This document shows, in pieces, positions 1-7,842 of a DNA stretch of 64,000 nucleotides. A program made the position numbers and the translations under genes. Numbering within the stretch: the stretch's first letter is position 1; each line of letters opens with the position of its first letter. The stretch comes from Euzebya rosea (GTDB lineage Bacteria > Actinomycetota > Nitriliruptoria > Euzebyales > Euzebyaceae). Where the stretch lies: NCBI RefSeq assembly GCF_003073135.1, contig NZ_PGDQ01000017.1, positions 62,001 to 126,000 of the forward strand, in the 5' to 3' direction. The notes under the pieces are model-generated. The model searched no databases. It saw only the letters and a program-made list of their open reading frames with translations, and was not told the DNA's origin.

Positions 1-427
1 CATCGCGCACGTTCTCGCCGGCGGTCGGCGCGACGTGCAGCACGACCTCGTGCCCGTGCTCGTCGACGAGCTCGACCGGCACGATCGCATCGACACCCGC
101 AGGCAGCGGCGCACCGGTCATGATGCGGACGGCCTGTCCGGGGCCCGGCGACGGTCGCTCGGCAGCACCGGCGGCGATCTCGCCCACGACCCGCAGCGGC
201 TCACCGGCGGTGACGGTGGCCGCGGCCACCGCGTATCCGTCCATGGCGGAGTTGGCGAACGGCGGGATGTCGCCGGGGGCGGTGACATCCTCGGCCAGGA
301 CCGAGCCGTGGGCCTCCGAGAGCGCCGTCTGTATCGGCGTCAGCGGCGACAGGCCCGAGAGGACCCGTCGACGGTAGTCCCCCAGCGGCTCCAGCTCGGC
401 GGGATCGACGTGGTGTCGGTGCCCCAC
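1..427 (-). CDS. moeA: Molybdopterin molybdenumtransferase MoeA (N-terminal part, runs off the window)
   Basis: Inserts molybdate into adenylylated molybdopterin in the last step of molybdenum cofactor synthesis. Reading leftward from a GTG, 142 codons are visible. They include the family hallmarks PPFANSAMDGYAV near residue 60, GEIAAG, and RIMTGAPLPAGVDAIVPVE. The C-terminal MoCF-binding and domain IV parts lie beyond position 1. The GTG overlaps the galU TAG stop by one base (TAGTG), so the two genes are translationally coupled. The order galU-moeA on one strand, with a cyclo-ligase divergent, matches the known mycobacterial arrangement (galU, moeA1). Identity is secure; only completeness is unknown. 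Confidence 0.93.
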   Translation of the reverse strand, partial: MGHRHHVDPAELEPLGDYRRRVLSGLSPLTPIQTALSEAHGSVLAEDVTAPGDIPPFANSAMDGYAVAAATVTAGEPLRVVGEIAAGAAERPSPGPGQAVRIMTGAPLPAGVDAIVPVELVDEHGHEVVLHVAPTAGENVRD

Positions 428-1308
428 TACTGGTCGAGACCGGCGAGGAACTCGCGCAGGAACCCGATGAACTCCGGCCCCAGGTCCTCGCGCTTGGCGG
501 CCAGCTCGACGGTGGCGCGGAGGTAGTCGGGCTTGGCGCCGACGTCGTAGCGGATACCGTCGAACTTGATGGCCCTGATGGGCTCGTCCTGCGCCTGGGC
601 ACGCATGGCGTCGGTCAGCTGGATCTCGCCACCCCGACCGGGCTTCGTCGCCCCGATGTGGTCGAAGATGTCGGGGGTCAGGACGTACCGACCGATGATG
701 CACAGGTTGGAGGGGGCGTTGGCCTTGCCCGGCTTCTCCACCAGGTCGGTGACCCGGTAGACGCCCTCGTTGTCGGGATCGGGTTCGGCGGCCACGACGC
801 CGTACTTGGACAGCTCCTCGTCGCCGAACTCCATGACGGCGATGACCGACCGGCCCGTTTCGTCGCAGACATCGACCATCTGTGACAGCAGCCGCTCCTC
901 CTCACCCAGCAGGTCGTCGCCCAGCAGCACCGCGAAGGGTTCGTCGCCGACGTGGTACCGGGCACAGCCGACCGCATGCCCCAGCCCCAGCGGCTTGCCC
1001 TGGCGCACGTAGTGGACCAGCGCCAGCTGCGTGACGGCCTGGACGGCGGCCAGCAGGTCCTCCTTGCCGGTGGCGGCGAGCTGTCGTTCCAGCTCGACCG
1101 CCTGGTCGAAGTGATCCTCGAGGGCACGCTTGCCACGTCCGGTGACCATGAGGATGTCGTCCAGTCCGGCACGGACGGCCTCCTCGACGACGTACTGGAT
1201 CGCCGGCTTGTCCACCAGCGGGAGCATCTCCTTCGGCTGGGCCTTCGTGGCCGGCAGGAACCTCGTACCGAGGCCCGCGGCGGGAATGACGGCCTTGCGT
1301 GCACGCAC
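427..1308 (-). CDS. galU: UTP-glucose-1-phosphate uridylyltransferase GalU
   Basis: Makes UDP-glucose from UTP and glucose 1-phosphate for cell-wall and exopolysaccharide glycosylation. The 293-residue protein begins VRARKAVIPAAGLGTRFLPA, the nucleotide-binding signature. PKEMLPLVDKPAIQYVVEEA follows, with the acidic DD pair of the LLGDDLL segment further on. Length is normal for the family. A longer in-frame reading to 1509 exists, but its N-terminus is Arg/Pro-rich shadow of the divergent gene. The GTG at 1308 puts the conserved VIPAAGLG at the usual distance from the start, with a weak GAAGG upstream. It is first in an operon with moeA. Confidence 0.94.
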   Translation of the reverse strand: MRARKAVIPAAGLGTRFLPATKAQPKEMLPLVDKPAIQYVVEEAVRAGLDDILMVTGRGKRALEDHFDQAVELERQLAATGKEDLLAAVQAVTQLALVHYVRQGKPLGLGHAVGCARYHVGDEPFAVLLGDDLLGEEERLLSQMVDVCDETGRSVIAVMEFGDEELSKYGVVAAEPDPDNEGVYRVTDLVEKPGKANAPSNLCIIGRYVLTPDIFDHIGATKPGRGGEIQLTDAMRAQAQDEPIRAIKFDGIRYDVGAKPDYLRATVELAAKREDLGPEFIGFLREFLAGLDQ

Positions 1309-1378
1309 TGTGGGTGACCTTCGCTTTCCGAGAGCTGGAGGACAACGGACCGGGGTTGCCGCTGGCATGCTACGACGG

Positions 1379-1951
1379 ATGTCGGTGGACGCGGGGCAAC
1401 ACAAGATCGAGCAGCGGCTGGCCGCGAAGGAACGTCGTGCAGCCGTCCCCGCCGACCAGCGGGCGCGGGCAGCGACGACGATCGGCGCCCGGATCGACCA
1501 GCTGATCACCTCACGGCCCGGGCCGCTCGTCGCCTACGCCGCCACCGGCGACGAAGTGTCCGTCGACGCCGTCATGGAGGGCTGGCTCGCCGCCGCCCGT
1601 CCGCTCGCGCTGCCCCGGGTCGTCGGGCCCGGACGCCTCGACCTGCACCTGGTGGCCGATTTGGGCGCCGACCTGGTCGTCGGGGCCTACGGCATCCGGG
1701 AACCGCGCGAGGACCTGCCGACCCTCGATCCCGGGGCTGCCGCCACCGTGCTCGTGCCGGGGGTCTGCTTCGACCGCAGGGGGGGCCGGATCGGCTGGGG
1801 CGGCGGCTTCTACGACCGCCTGCTGCCGAGGACGGTCGCAGCGTGGCGCCTCGGGATCTGCCTCGAGGTGCAGCTGGTCGAGCGTGTGGCCGCCGACCCC
1901 CACGACGCCCCTGTCGATGCGGTCGTCACCGAGGCCGCCGTGTACCGTTGA
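1379..1951 (+). CDS. 5-formyltetrahydrofolate cyclo-ligase
   Basis: Converts 5-formyl-THF to 5,10-methenyl-THF using ATP, returning the storage folate to the one-carbon pool. The 190-residue protein has the N-terminal basic helix with KERRAA and ends with the ATP/folate motif VPGVCFDRRGGRIGWGGGFYDR near residue 125. Length is typical. The start is taken at ATG 1379; ATG 1367 (four residues longer) is equally possible because neither has a convincing ribosome binding site. It is divergent from galU with about 70 bp between them, and 33 bp upstream of the zinc-ribbon gene, probably in one operon with it. Confidence 0.9.
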   Translation: MSVDAGQHKIEQRLAAKERRAAVPADQRARAATTIGARIDQLITSRPGPLVAYAATGDEVSVDAVMEGWLAAARPLALPRVVGPGRLDLHLVADLGADLVVGAYGIREPREDLPTLDPGAAATVLVPGVCFDRRGGRIGWGGGFYDRLLPRTVAAWRLGICLEVQLVERVAADPHDAPVDAVVTEAAVYR

Positions 1952-1984
1952 GCGGCCGTCGACCCCTTCGAGACCTTCACCACC

Positions 1985-2308
1985 ATGCCAACCTACGACT
2001 ACGTGTGCCTGACCAACGACCACCGGTTCGAGGTCAAGCAGTCCTTCTCCGACGATGCGCTGACCGAGTGCATCGAGTGCGGCGAGCCCGTCCGCAAGGT
2101 GTTCAGCGCCGCCGGGATCGTGTTCAAGGGTTCCGGGTACTACGTGACCGACACGCGCGGCAGCGGCTCGACGTCGAGCACCACGGGCACCGCCAGCAGC
2201 GGATCGTCCGACTCGTCGTCCAAGGGCGACAGCAGCTCCTCCAAGGACAGCTCCTCGTCCAGCAGCACGGCGTCCAGCTCCTCCAGCTCCAGCTCCAGCT
2301 CGGACTGA
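1985..2308 (+). CDS. FmdB/Ruc-like zinc-ribbon protein with serine-rich disordered tail
   Basis: The 107-residue protein starts MPTYDYVC and has a folded N-terminal half (about residues 1-60) ending in GIVFKGSGYYVTDTRG. A Ser/Thr/Lys low-complexity tail follows. This layout and the gene neighbourhood match Rv0991c (Ruc), described as a redox-regulated chaperone in Mycobacterium tuberculosis. The family normally binds zinc with two CxxC knuckles. Here the second (CIEC) is intact, but in the first only C8 remains: the expected second cysteine is Asn11, with His13 nearby. The serine tail is encoded by imperfect AGCTCC-type repeats. Function by homology: stress chaperone or regulator; not proven here. 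Confidence 0.82.
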   Translation: MPTYDYVCLTNDHRFEVKQSFSDDALTECIECGEPVRKVFSAAGIVFKGSGYYVTDTRGSGSTSSTTGTASSGSSDSSSKGDSSSSKDSSSSSSTASSSSSSSSSSD

Positions 2309-2312
2309 CGTC

Positions 2313-3131
2313 GTGGACGTCCCACGCCACGACGAGGTCACCATCGACGTCGCCGTGTTCGGTGGCTCGGGCCTGTACTCGCTGCTCGACGACGCCCGCG
2401 AGGTCGTGGTCGAGACGCCGTACGGCCCACCGTCGGCACCGGTGACGGTGGCCGAGGTCGAGGGCTGCGCCGTCGGGTTCATGCCGCGCCACGGCGTGGG
2501 CCACACGATCCCGCCGCACCGCATCGACTACCGCGCCAACCTGTGGGCGATGAAGCACCTCGGGGCGACCGACGTGATCCTGCCGTGTGCGGTCGGCAGC
2601 CTGCGAAAGGACATCGTCCCCGGGTCGTTCGTGCTGGCCGACCAGTTGGTCGACCGCACCCGTGGACGAATCGACACCTTCCACGACGGGCCCGAGGTCA
2701 CCCACGTGTCCTTCGCCGAGCCCTACGACGCCGAGATGCGCGGGGTGGCGCTCGACGCCGCGCGGTCGTTGGGCATCGAGGTCCACGGTGACGGCACCCT
2801 GGTGGTCATCCAGGGCCCCCGGTTCTCCTCCAGGGCCGAGTCCCGCTGGTTCTCCGCCCAGGGCTGGGACATCGTCGGCATGACCCAGTACCCCGAGGCC
2901 CCGCTGGCCCGTGAGCTGGAGATGGCCGCGCTCAACATCTCCCTCGTGACCGACTTCGACGCCGGCCTCGAGGACGATCCCGACGTCCCGGCCGTCACCT
3001 CGGCCTCGGTGCTGGAGGTCTTCCGCGCCAACACCGAGAACCTCCGTCGGCTGCTGTTCGCGATCATCCCCGCGCTGCCGCGCTCGCCGGATCGTCCCGC
3101 CCTGCACGCGTTGCGCGACGCGCACCTCTGA
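2313..3131 (+). CDS. mtnP: S-methyl-5'-thioadenosine phosphorylase (MTAP/PNP family)
   Basis: Phosphorolyses methylthioadenosine to adenine and methylthioribose 1-phosphate, entering methionine and purine salvage. The protein has 272 residues starting from GTG, 4 bp after the previous stop. It shows VAVFGGSGLYSLL at the N-terminus (phosphate loop), PRHGVGHTIPPHRIDYRANL near residue 52, ILPCAVGSLR, and the base/ribose region VIQGPRFSSRAESRWF and VGMTQYPEAPLARE. The MTQYPE form, rather than MSTVPE, favours an MTA/MTI-type phosphorylase over classical PNP. Substrate choice between MTA and methylthioinosine cannot be settled by eye. Confidence 0.88.
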   Translation: MDVPRHDEVTIDVAVFGGSGLYSLLDDAREVVVETPYGPPSAPVTVAEVEGCAVGFMPRHGVGHTIPPHRIDYRANLWAMKHLGATDVILPCAVGSLRKDIVPGSFVLADQLVDRTRGRIDTFHDGPEVTHVSFAEPYDAEMRGVALDAARSLGIEVHGDGTLVVIQGPRFSSRAESRWFSAQGWDIVGMTQYPEAPLARELEMAALNISLVTDFDAGLEDDPDVPAVTSASVLEVFRANTENLRRLLFAIIPALPRSPDRPALHALRDAHL

Positions 3132-3158
3132 TCGTCCGGAGAAATCTCGTCGAGGGGG

Positions 3159-3180
3159 TTGACCCTCACGTGACGTGAGG
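3159..3180 (+). promoter_or_regulatory. MerR-type promoter/operator with perfect palindrome
   Basis: A TTGACC -35 hexamer (3159-3164) is followed at once by CCTCACGT-G-ACGTGAGG (3164-3180), a perfect 8-1-8 inverted repeat. MerR-family regulators bind such palindromes between -35 and -10 in an over-long spacer. A 19-bp spacer would put a weak -10 (CACGGT) at 3184-3189. It sits 60 bp before the regulator gene, so autoregulation is the natural reading. Confidence 0.6.
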
Positions 3181-3239
3181 CGCCACGGTGGTGTCACACG
3201 GGTCGACCGACCCGTCGTCCACCACGGAGAGGAGCGGTG

Positions 3240-3992
3240 ATGCGGACGGTGAAGGAGCTGGCAGAGCTCGCCGGTGTCACGGTGCGCACACTGCACCACT
3301 ACGACGAGATCCGCCTGCTGGTGCCACGTGCCAGGACCGAGGCGGGTTACCGGCTCTACGACCACGACGACCTGCTGCGCCTGCAGCAGATCATGTTCTG
3401 GCGCGAGCTGGGATTCACGCTGACCGACATCGCCGCCGCGCTCGACGACCCCGACTACGACCGGGTCGAGGCGCTGCGCGAACAACGGGCCGAGCTGGTC
3501 CGACGACACGACGACCTGGGGCAGATCCTCAAGGCCGTCGACCAGACCCTCGCCGAGCTCGAGGGTGGACACCGGACCGACGAGGAGGAGATGTTCGTGG
3601 CCTTCGACCACAGCCAGTACGAGGACGAAGTCGAGGAACGATGGGGCGACACCGATGCCTACCGGCAGTCACGCGAGCGCACCACGCACATGGGCAAGGC
3701 CGACTTCGACCGGATCGCCGCCGAGAACGAGGCCTTCGTCGGCCGTCTCGCCGAGGCGTTCACGGCAGGGGCCGCCCCCGACAGCGATCGCGCGATGGAC
3801 CTCGCTGAACAGGCACGTCTCGCGATCGGGCAGTTCTACGACTGCTCCCACGAGATGCACGTCAACCTCGGCGACATGTACGTCGCCGACCCGCGCTTCA
3901 CGGCGACCTACGACACGCACGCCGAGGGGCTGGCCGCGTGGTTCCGCGACGCGATCAGGGCCAACGCCGAGCGGGCGAGCACCGACCGGTAG
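3240..3992 (+). CDS. MerR-family transcriptional activator, TipA type
   Basis: The 250-residue regulator has an N-terminal MerR winged helix (VKELAELAGVTVRTLHHYDE, then the RTEAGYRLYDHDDLLRLQQI wing), a dimerization coiled coil around residues 75-120, and a C-terminal TipAS domain from about residue 130. TipAS domains sense thiopeptide antibiotics or other multidrug ligands. The ATG at 3240 is chosen over GTG 3237 because GAGAGGAG lies 6 bp before it. The palindromic operator just upstream suggests it controls itself. No transporter target is adjacent, so its regulon is unknown. Confidence 0.88.
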   Translation: MRTVKELAELAGVTVRTLHHYDEIRLLVPRARTEAGYRLYDHDDLLRLQQIMFWRELGFTLTDIAAALDDPDYDRVEALREQRAELVRRHDDLGQILKAVDQTLAELEGGHRTDEEEMFVAFDHSQYEDEVEERWGDTDAYRQSRERTTHMGKADFDRIAAENEAFVGRLAEAFTAGAAPDSDRAMDLAEQARLAIGQFYDCSHEMHVNLGDMYVADPRFTATYDTHAEGLAAWFRDAIRANAERASTDR

Positions 3993-4003
3993 GGCCAGTT
4001 GTC

Positions 4004-4035
4004 CACACCCGGGCGCGATTTCGTGCCCGGGTGTG
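4004..4035 (+). terminator. Hairpin terminator after the MerR gene
   Basis: A perfect 11-bp inverted repeat (CACACCCGGGC / GCCCGGGTGTG) with a 10-nt loop starts 11 bp after the MerR stop. There is no T tract, as is common in high-GC actinobacteria. Confidence 0.55.
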
Positions 4036-4060
4036 TCGCGGTTCGGGAGAGGGTGGTGGC

Positions 4061-4735
4061 GTGCCGCTGCGATCCGGCTTCCTCTACGGCCCCCCACCGC
4101 CCCTCCCCCGCCGCCTCGATCGGTTGGCCGAGGGATGGGCCCGCCTGCCCCCGCGCGCACGGCTGATGGGATGGGTCCTGCTGGGGATCGCCCTGACCGG
4201 CCAGTGCAGCGCCTACCGCGACGGGTTGGCGGCGCGCTGGGGTGGTGCCGGCGTGGAGGTGTGGCAGGCCGTCCGGACGGTGCCCGCAGGCGAGGACGTG
4301 GCCGGCGCCCTGCGACAGGTCCGCCTGCCCCCCGTCGCCGTGCCGCCGGCCCCGGTCACCGACGTGCGTCCGGGCCTGTCGCTGACCCTTCCCCTGCTCG
4401 AGGGGGCGGTGCTCACGCACGCGCACATCTCCTCGGTCGGCCCCGCCGCGGCCCTGGCCCCGGGCGAGCGACTGCTGCCCATCCCCGTCCAGGCGACGTG
4501 GGGCATCGAGGCCGGGGCGGTCGTGGACGTGTGGGCCGTCGACCGGTCGCGGGGGCCTCCCGAGCTGCTGGCCGAGGGGCTGCGGGTCCTGGCCGTCGAC
4601 GGCGACGGCAGCCGAGCGACTGCCCTCGTCGCGATGCCGGCCCGGGACGTCGGGGCGGCGACCGCGGTGATGGGCAGCGGTCAGCTGCTCCTCACGCTCG
4701 TCCCCCCTGGCGGGCCCGACACGATCGCTGACTGA
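4061..4735 (+). CDS. SAF-domain (CpaB/RcpC-like) membrane-anchored protein
   Basis: The 224-residue protein has one transmembrane segment at about residues 29-48 (ARLMGWVLLGIALTG). A SAF domain follows with the hallmarks VPAGEDVAGALRQVRLPPVAVP and LLEGAVLTHAHI. SAF domains occur in Flp-pilus assembly proteins (CpaB) and in antifreeze/sugar-binding enzymes. The family is often found beside the FmdB-like gene in actinobacteria, where its function is not established. GTG 4061 is chosen because GGGAGAGGG precedes it by about 8 bp; in-frame sequence further upstream reads through the terminator hairpin. Confidence 0.72.
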   Translation: MPLRSGFLYGPPPPLPRRLDRLAEGWARLPPRARLMGWVLLGIALTGQCSAYRDGLAARWGGAGVEVWQAVRTVPAGEDVAGALRQVRLPPVAVPPAPVTDVRPGLSLTLPLLEGAVLTHAHISSVGPAAALAPGERLLPIPVQATWGIEAGAVVDVWAVDRSRGPPELLAEGLRVLAVDGDGSRATALVAMPARDVGAATAVMGSGQLLLTLVPPGGPDTIAD

Positions 4736-4740
4736 CCGAC

Positions 4741-4778
4741 GTCCCGGTCGTCGTCGGGTCCGTCGCGACGACCGGGAC
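4741..4778. terminator. Bidirectional terminator between convergent genes
   Basis: A perfect 13-bp stem (GTCCCGGTCGTCG / CGACGACCGGGAC) with a 12-nt loop fills the 54-bp gap between two converging genes, so it can serve both. Confidence 0.7.
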
Positions 4779-4789
4779 CGGTCGGGGGT

Positions 4790-5767
4790 TCACGCCTCGC
4801 AGGACGCGGCGGTCTCGACGTCCGTGCACGTGTCCGTGCCGGCACCCCCGTCGGCGGTGTCCTTGCCCCTCCCCCCGTCCAGCGCGTCGTCGCCGTCGCC
4901 GCCGTCCAGGTCGTCCTTGCCGTTGCCCCCGTCGAGGCTGTCCTCGCCGTCCCCGCCGTCGAGATCGTCCTTGCCGTTGCCCCCGTCGAGGGTGTCGTCG
5001 CCGTCCCCGCCGCAGATGACGTCCTCGCCGTTGCCACCGTCGATCTCGTCGTTACCGCCCCACCCGTGGATGACGTCGTCACCGTTCGTGCCGACCAGCA
5101 CGTCGTCGCCCGGCGTGCCGAGGATGGTGATCGGCAGGCCCTGGCACGTCGTCGGAGTCGGATCGGGCTCGGGTTCGGGCTCGGGGAAGGTCTGCCCCGC
5201 GTTCAGGCTGCCCGGCGAGGCGTCCGTGGGGCCTGTCCACGTGAAGTCCTCGTAGGTCGATCCGACACCCGTCAGCTGGAGCGACTCGTGGCTCTGGGTG
5301 TCGTTGGACTCCTGGATGCCGATGTCGACGCTCTGCAGTCCTGCGGCGGGCCCGGTGTCGGCGAAGAACGACCCCTCGTAGGAGAGGAACTGCACGACCT
5401 CCCCGCCCGGTCCGATGAGGGCAAGCCCGTCGGGACCGCCGTTGTCGATGAACGTCGCGGGGAAGGCCAGTGCGCCGTACCCCGACCCCTCGTCGTCGAT
5501 GGTGCCGCCGAGGACGATCGTGTCGTAGACATCCCGTTGCCCCCGCTTGCCGTCGTACAGGGCGACGGTCCATCCCGTGAGGTCGGTGCCGGCTGGTCCG
5601 GCCACCTCCACGAACTCGTTGACGTCCACGCCGGCGTTGTCGTAGTGCAGCTCGTTGACGAACACCGCGGTGGCCGCGTGTACCCCCATGGGCGCCATGG
5701 CCAGCAGGACGCCGGCCGTCAGCATCAGGATCAGCCGAAGTCGCAGTGGGTGGTTGGATTCGGACAT
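4790..5767 (-). CDS. Secreted lamin-tail-domain protein with C-terminal calcium-binding repeats
   Basis: The 325-residue protein has a Sec signal peptide ([24 protein letters not shown]). A lamin-tail-type domain follows from about residue 33 ([24 protein letters not shown]) to about 190, then a short Pro/Glu linker. About eight hemolysin-type nonapeptide repeats ([18 protein letters not shown] and variants) end the protein. Such repeats bind calcium and fold as a parallel beta-roll after export. ATG 5767 has GGGGAGG 4-9 bp upstream. The DNA of the repeat block is itself a set of imperfect 27-bp direct repeats (about 4855-5080). Likely a cell-surface or extracellular structural protein; no enzyme domain is visible. 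Confidence 0.85.
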   Translation of the reverse strand: MSESNHPLRLRLILMLTAGVLLAMAPMGVHAATAVFVNELHYDNAGVDVNEFVEVAGPAGTDLTGWTVALYDGKRGQRDVYDTIVLGGTIDDEGSGYGALAFPATFIDNGGPDGLALIGPGGEVVQFLSYEGSFFADTGPAAGLQSVDIGIQESNDTQSHESLQLTGVGSTYEDFTWTGPTDASPGSLNAGQTFPEPEPEPDPTPTTCQGLPITILGTPGDDVLVGTNGDDVIHGWGGNDEIDGGNGEDVICGGDGDDTLDGGNGKDDLDGGDGEDSLDGGNGKDDLDGGDGDDALDGGRGKDTADGGAGTDTCTDVETAASCEA

Positions 5768-5971
5768 CAGGGCCTCCCCAGTCGGTGCGTGAACATGCGC
5801 CCGCCCTCGGTCCCCCGTCGGAGCCGTTCGGCGGTGTCGCCATCGACCATGACAGGCGACCCGACAGGCTGACCACGGGGTCCGGACAGAAACGCAGGAC
5901 GCTTTTGCGATCCGTTGACGGCGGGACGTGGGCATCCGGACACGGCGGGGCCACCAACGTCGCCCCGTACC

Positions 5972-6982
5972 ATGCAGCCGATGATTCCTGCGTGGCTCGA
6001 GGCCGTGATCCTCGGCATCGTCCAGGGGCTGACCGAGTTCATCCCCGTCTCCAGCTCCGGCCATCTGGTGCTGGTGCCCTACCTCATGGGCTGGGAGAAG
6101 CACAGCCTGGCGTTCGACGTGATGCTGCACGTCGGCACGCTCGGCGCGGTGCTGGTCTACTTCCGCGGTGAGCTGTCGGCCATCGTGCGTGGACTGCTCC
6201 GGCTGGACCGGAGCCCCATGGGCGAGGTGTACCGGCGTGTGGGCCTGCTGCTGGTCCCCGCGAGCGTCCCCGTGGCCGTCGTCGGCCTGGCCCTCGCCGG
6301 CCCGATCGAGGATGCGTTCGGATCCCCGTTGGTGGCCTCGCTCCTGCTGCTGGTCACCGCCACGCTGCTGCTGACCGCCGAGGCCATCCGCAGCCGTCGT
6401 GTCCGGGCCAGCGGGCTGGTCGTCGACGAGCTCGCCCCGGTACCGGCCGGCCCCGGCGCCACGGAGTCCACCCAGCGTGCATGGACCGGCAGCTGGCGCG
6501 AGGGGAAGGGCCAGGTGCTGGACCTCACCGAGGCGCCGGTCGGCCTGCCGTTGGGCGAGGACGCCAGCGACCCGACTGGTACCGACCTGTCCGGCATCAC
6601 GTTGCGGCACGCGATGACCGCCGGGTTCGCCCAGTGCCTGGCAGTGCTGCCGGGGATCAGCCGCGCCGGCTCGACCATCACCGGCGGCGTCTTCGCTGGG
6701 CTGACCCGCGAGGCGGCGACCCGCTTCTCGTTCCTGCTGGCCATCCCGGCGCTGGTCGGGGCCACGATCCTGAGCCTGCCCGACCTGGCCGACGGCGGAG
6801 AAGCCCTGGCCGAGCTCGCGGGCGGCATGCTCGCCGCGTTCGTGTCGGGGTACCTGGCCATCCGGTTCCTCGTGCGCCTGGTCTCCCGCGAGCGACTGAC
6901 CGGGTTCGCCTACTACTGCCTTGCCGCATCGGCCGTCGGGGTCATCGGCTGGCTGATGCTCGGCCCACCCAGCACCGTCTGA
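5972..6982 (+). CDS. uppP: Undecaprenyl-diphosphatase UppP (BacA family)
   Basis: Integral membrane phosphatase that recycles undecaprenyl diphosphate to the lipid carrier for peptidoglycan synthesis, and gives bacitracin resistance when abundant. The 336-residue protein has the first motif [14 protein letters not shown] and the second [23 protein letters not shown], with hydrophobic helices throughout. It is longer than the usual 270-280 residues: an extra hydrophilic stretch of about 65 residues (about 150-210, rich in Pro, Thr and Glu) sits in the cytoplasmic loop between the two motifs. ATG 5981 is an alternative start. The gene is convergent with the next one across a 172-bp gap in which nothing was recognised. 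Confidence 0.92.
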   Translation: MQPMIPAWLEAVILGIVQGLTEFIPVSSSGHLVLVPYLMGWEKHSLAFDVMLHVGTLGAVLVYFRGELSAIVRGLLRLDRSPMGEVYRRVGLLLVPASVPVAVVGLALAGPIEDAFGSPLVASLLLLVTATLLLTAEAIRSRRVRASGLVVDELAPVPAGPGATESTQRAWTGSWREGKGQVLDLTEAPVGLPLGEDASDPTGTDLSGITLRHAMTAGFAQCLAVLPGISRAGSTITGGVFAGLTREAATRFSFLLAIPALVGATILSLPDLADGGEALAELAGGMLAAFVSGYLAIRFLVRLVSRERLTGFAYYCLAASAVGVIGWLMLGPPSTV

Positions 6983-7154
6983 CCCCCGACCGCGTCGGTT
7001 CGCCCGAGCTGCCGCAGCCGCCGACACGCACGCACATCGGTCAGGAACGTGCGCCGCAGCGCCGGGTCGGCGATCGCCCGTCCCATGTCCTTCATGAAGC
7101 CACTCCGACGCGGTTTCGAGTCCGAGGTTCCCCAACCGTCGGGGCAAAACTGGC

Positions 7155-7781
7155 TCAGCTCCCGCGCTCGAACAGGTAGGCGAACGGCGACCTGGTGTAG
7201 GCGACACCACGTCCCGTCTCGTGGAGCAGCTCGGGGGTGATGTCCACATCGCGCTTGGGTACCAGGTAGCTGTCCAGGGTGTCGGTGCGGACCGAGTAGG
7301 CACCGGAGCGCGAGGCAACCACACCTCCAAGGCGTAGCCGCGGGTCGAGGGAGGCCATCGCGGCGTCACCGTGGCTGGAGTTGACGAGCAGCACCCCGCC
7401 GGGTCTCAGGTACCGCGTGCAGTGCTCGGAGACGAAGCCGGCGTACAGCGAGACGAGCAGGTCGACGGAGCCGTCGGCCACATCGAGGTCGTCGGTGTAG
7501 TCGGCGTGGAGGAAGCGCACCGTGTGGCTGCCGGGGACAACCCCGTTCTCGACGAGCAGCTCCTCGACACCGGCCGCGTCGGCGAAGAACTGGTTCGCCC
7601 GCCGGTCGACGTCGACGTAGGTCACCGACGGCCACACGAACGACGGGGCGATGTCGACGTAGGACCCCGGGTACAGCACGGTGCGCGCGTCCACCGCATC
7701 GGCGACTGCGCCGAACAGCCCACGCCGATCACCGACGAGCCGATCCTGGATCTGCCACAGCCGGCGGGTTCGCTCGAGCAC
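7155..7781 (-). CDS. Class I SAM-dependent methyltransferase-like protein
   Basis: The 208-residue protein shows a Rossmann-like order: [16 protein letters not shown] in the place of motif [11 protein letters not shown] after it, [28 protein letters not shown] for motifs II-III, and [16 protein letters not shown] for the post-motif loop. Motif I lacks the usual GxGxG, so SAM binding is inferred rather than seen. The substrate is unknown. The GTG start at 7781 precedes [15 protein letters not shown]. It follows the AraC gene on the same strand with 61 bp between them and may be cotranscribed. Confidence 0.6.
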   Translation of the reverse strand: MLERTRRLWQIQDRLVGDRRGLFGAVADAVDARTVLYPGSYVDIAPSFVWPSVTYVDVDRRANQFFADAAGVEELLVENGVVPGSHTVRFLHADYTDDLDVADGSVDLLVSLYAGFVSEHCTRYLRPGGVLLVNSSHGDAAMASLDPRLRLGGVVASRSGAYSVRTDTLDSYLVPKRDVDITPELLHETGRGVAYTRSPFAYLFERGS

Positions 7782-7842
7782 GGGCCGACCCTACGCCCCG
7801 CGTGGCCGATGTGGCTTCACAACGCCAGGTCCGCGGCTCGGA

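Noticed and set aside
2160-2305. AGCTCC-type short repeats as a VNTR or regulatory array
   Set aside because: They encode the serine-rich tail of the zinc protein, with irregular unit length; ordinary low-complexity coding sequence.
4790-7369. Single open frame of over 850 codons on the minus strand
   Set aside because: Only the part below 5767 has a signal peptide and domains; the rest is high-GC antisense of uppP with Gln/Arg/Gly-rich composition.
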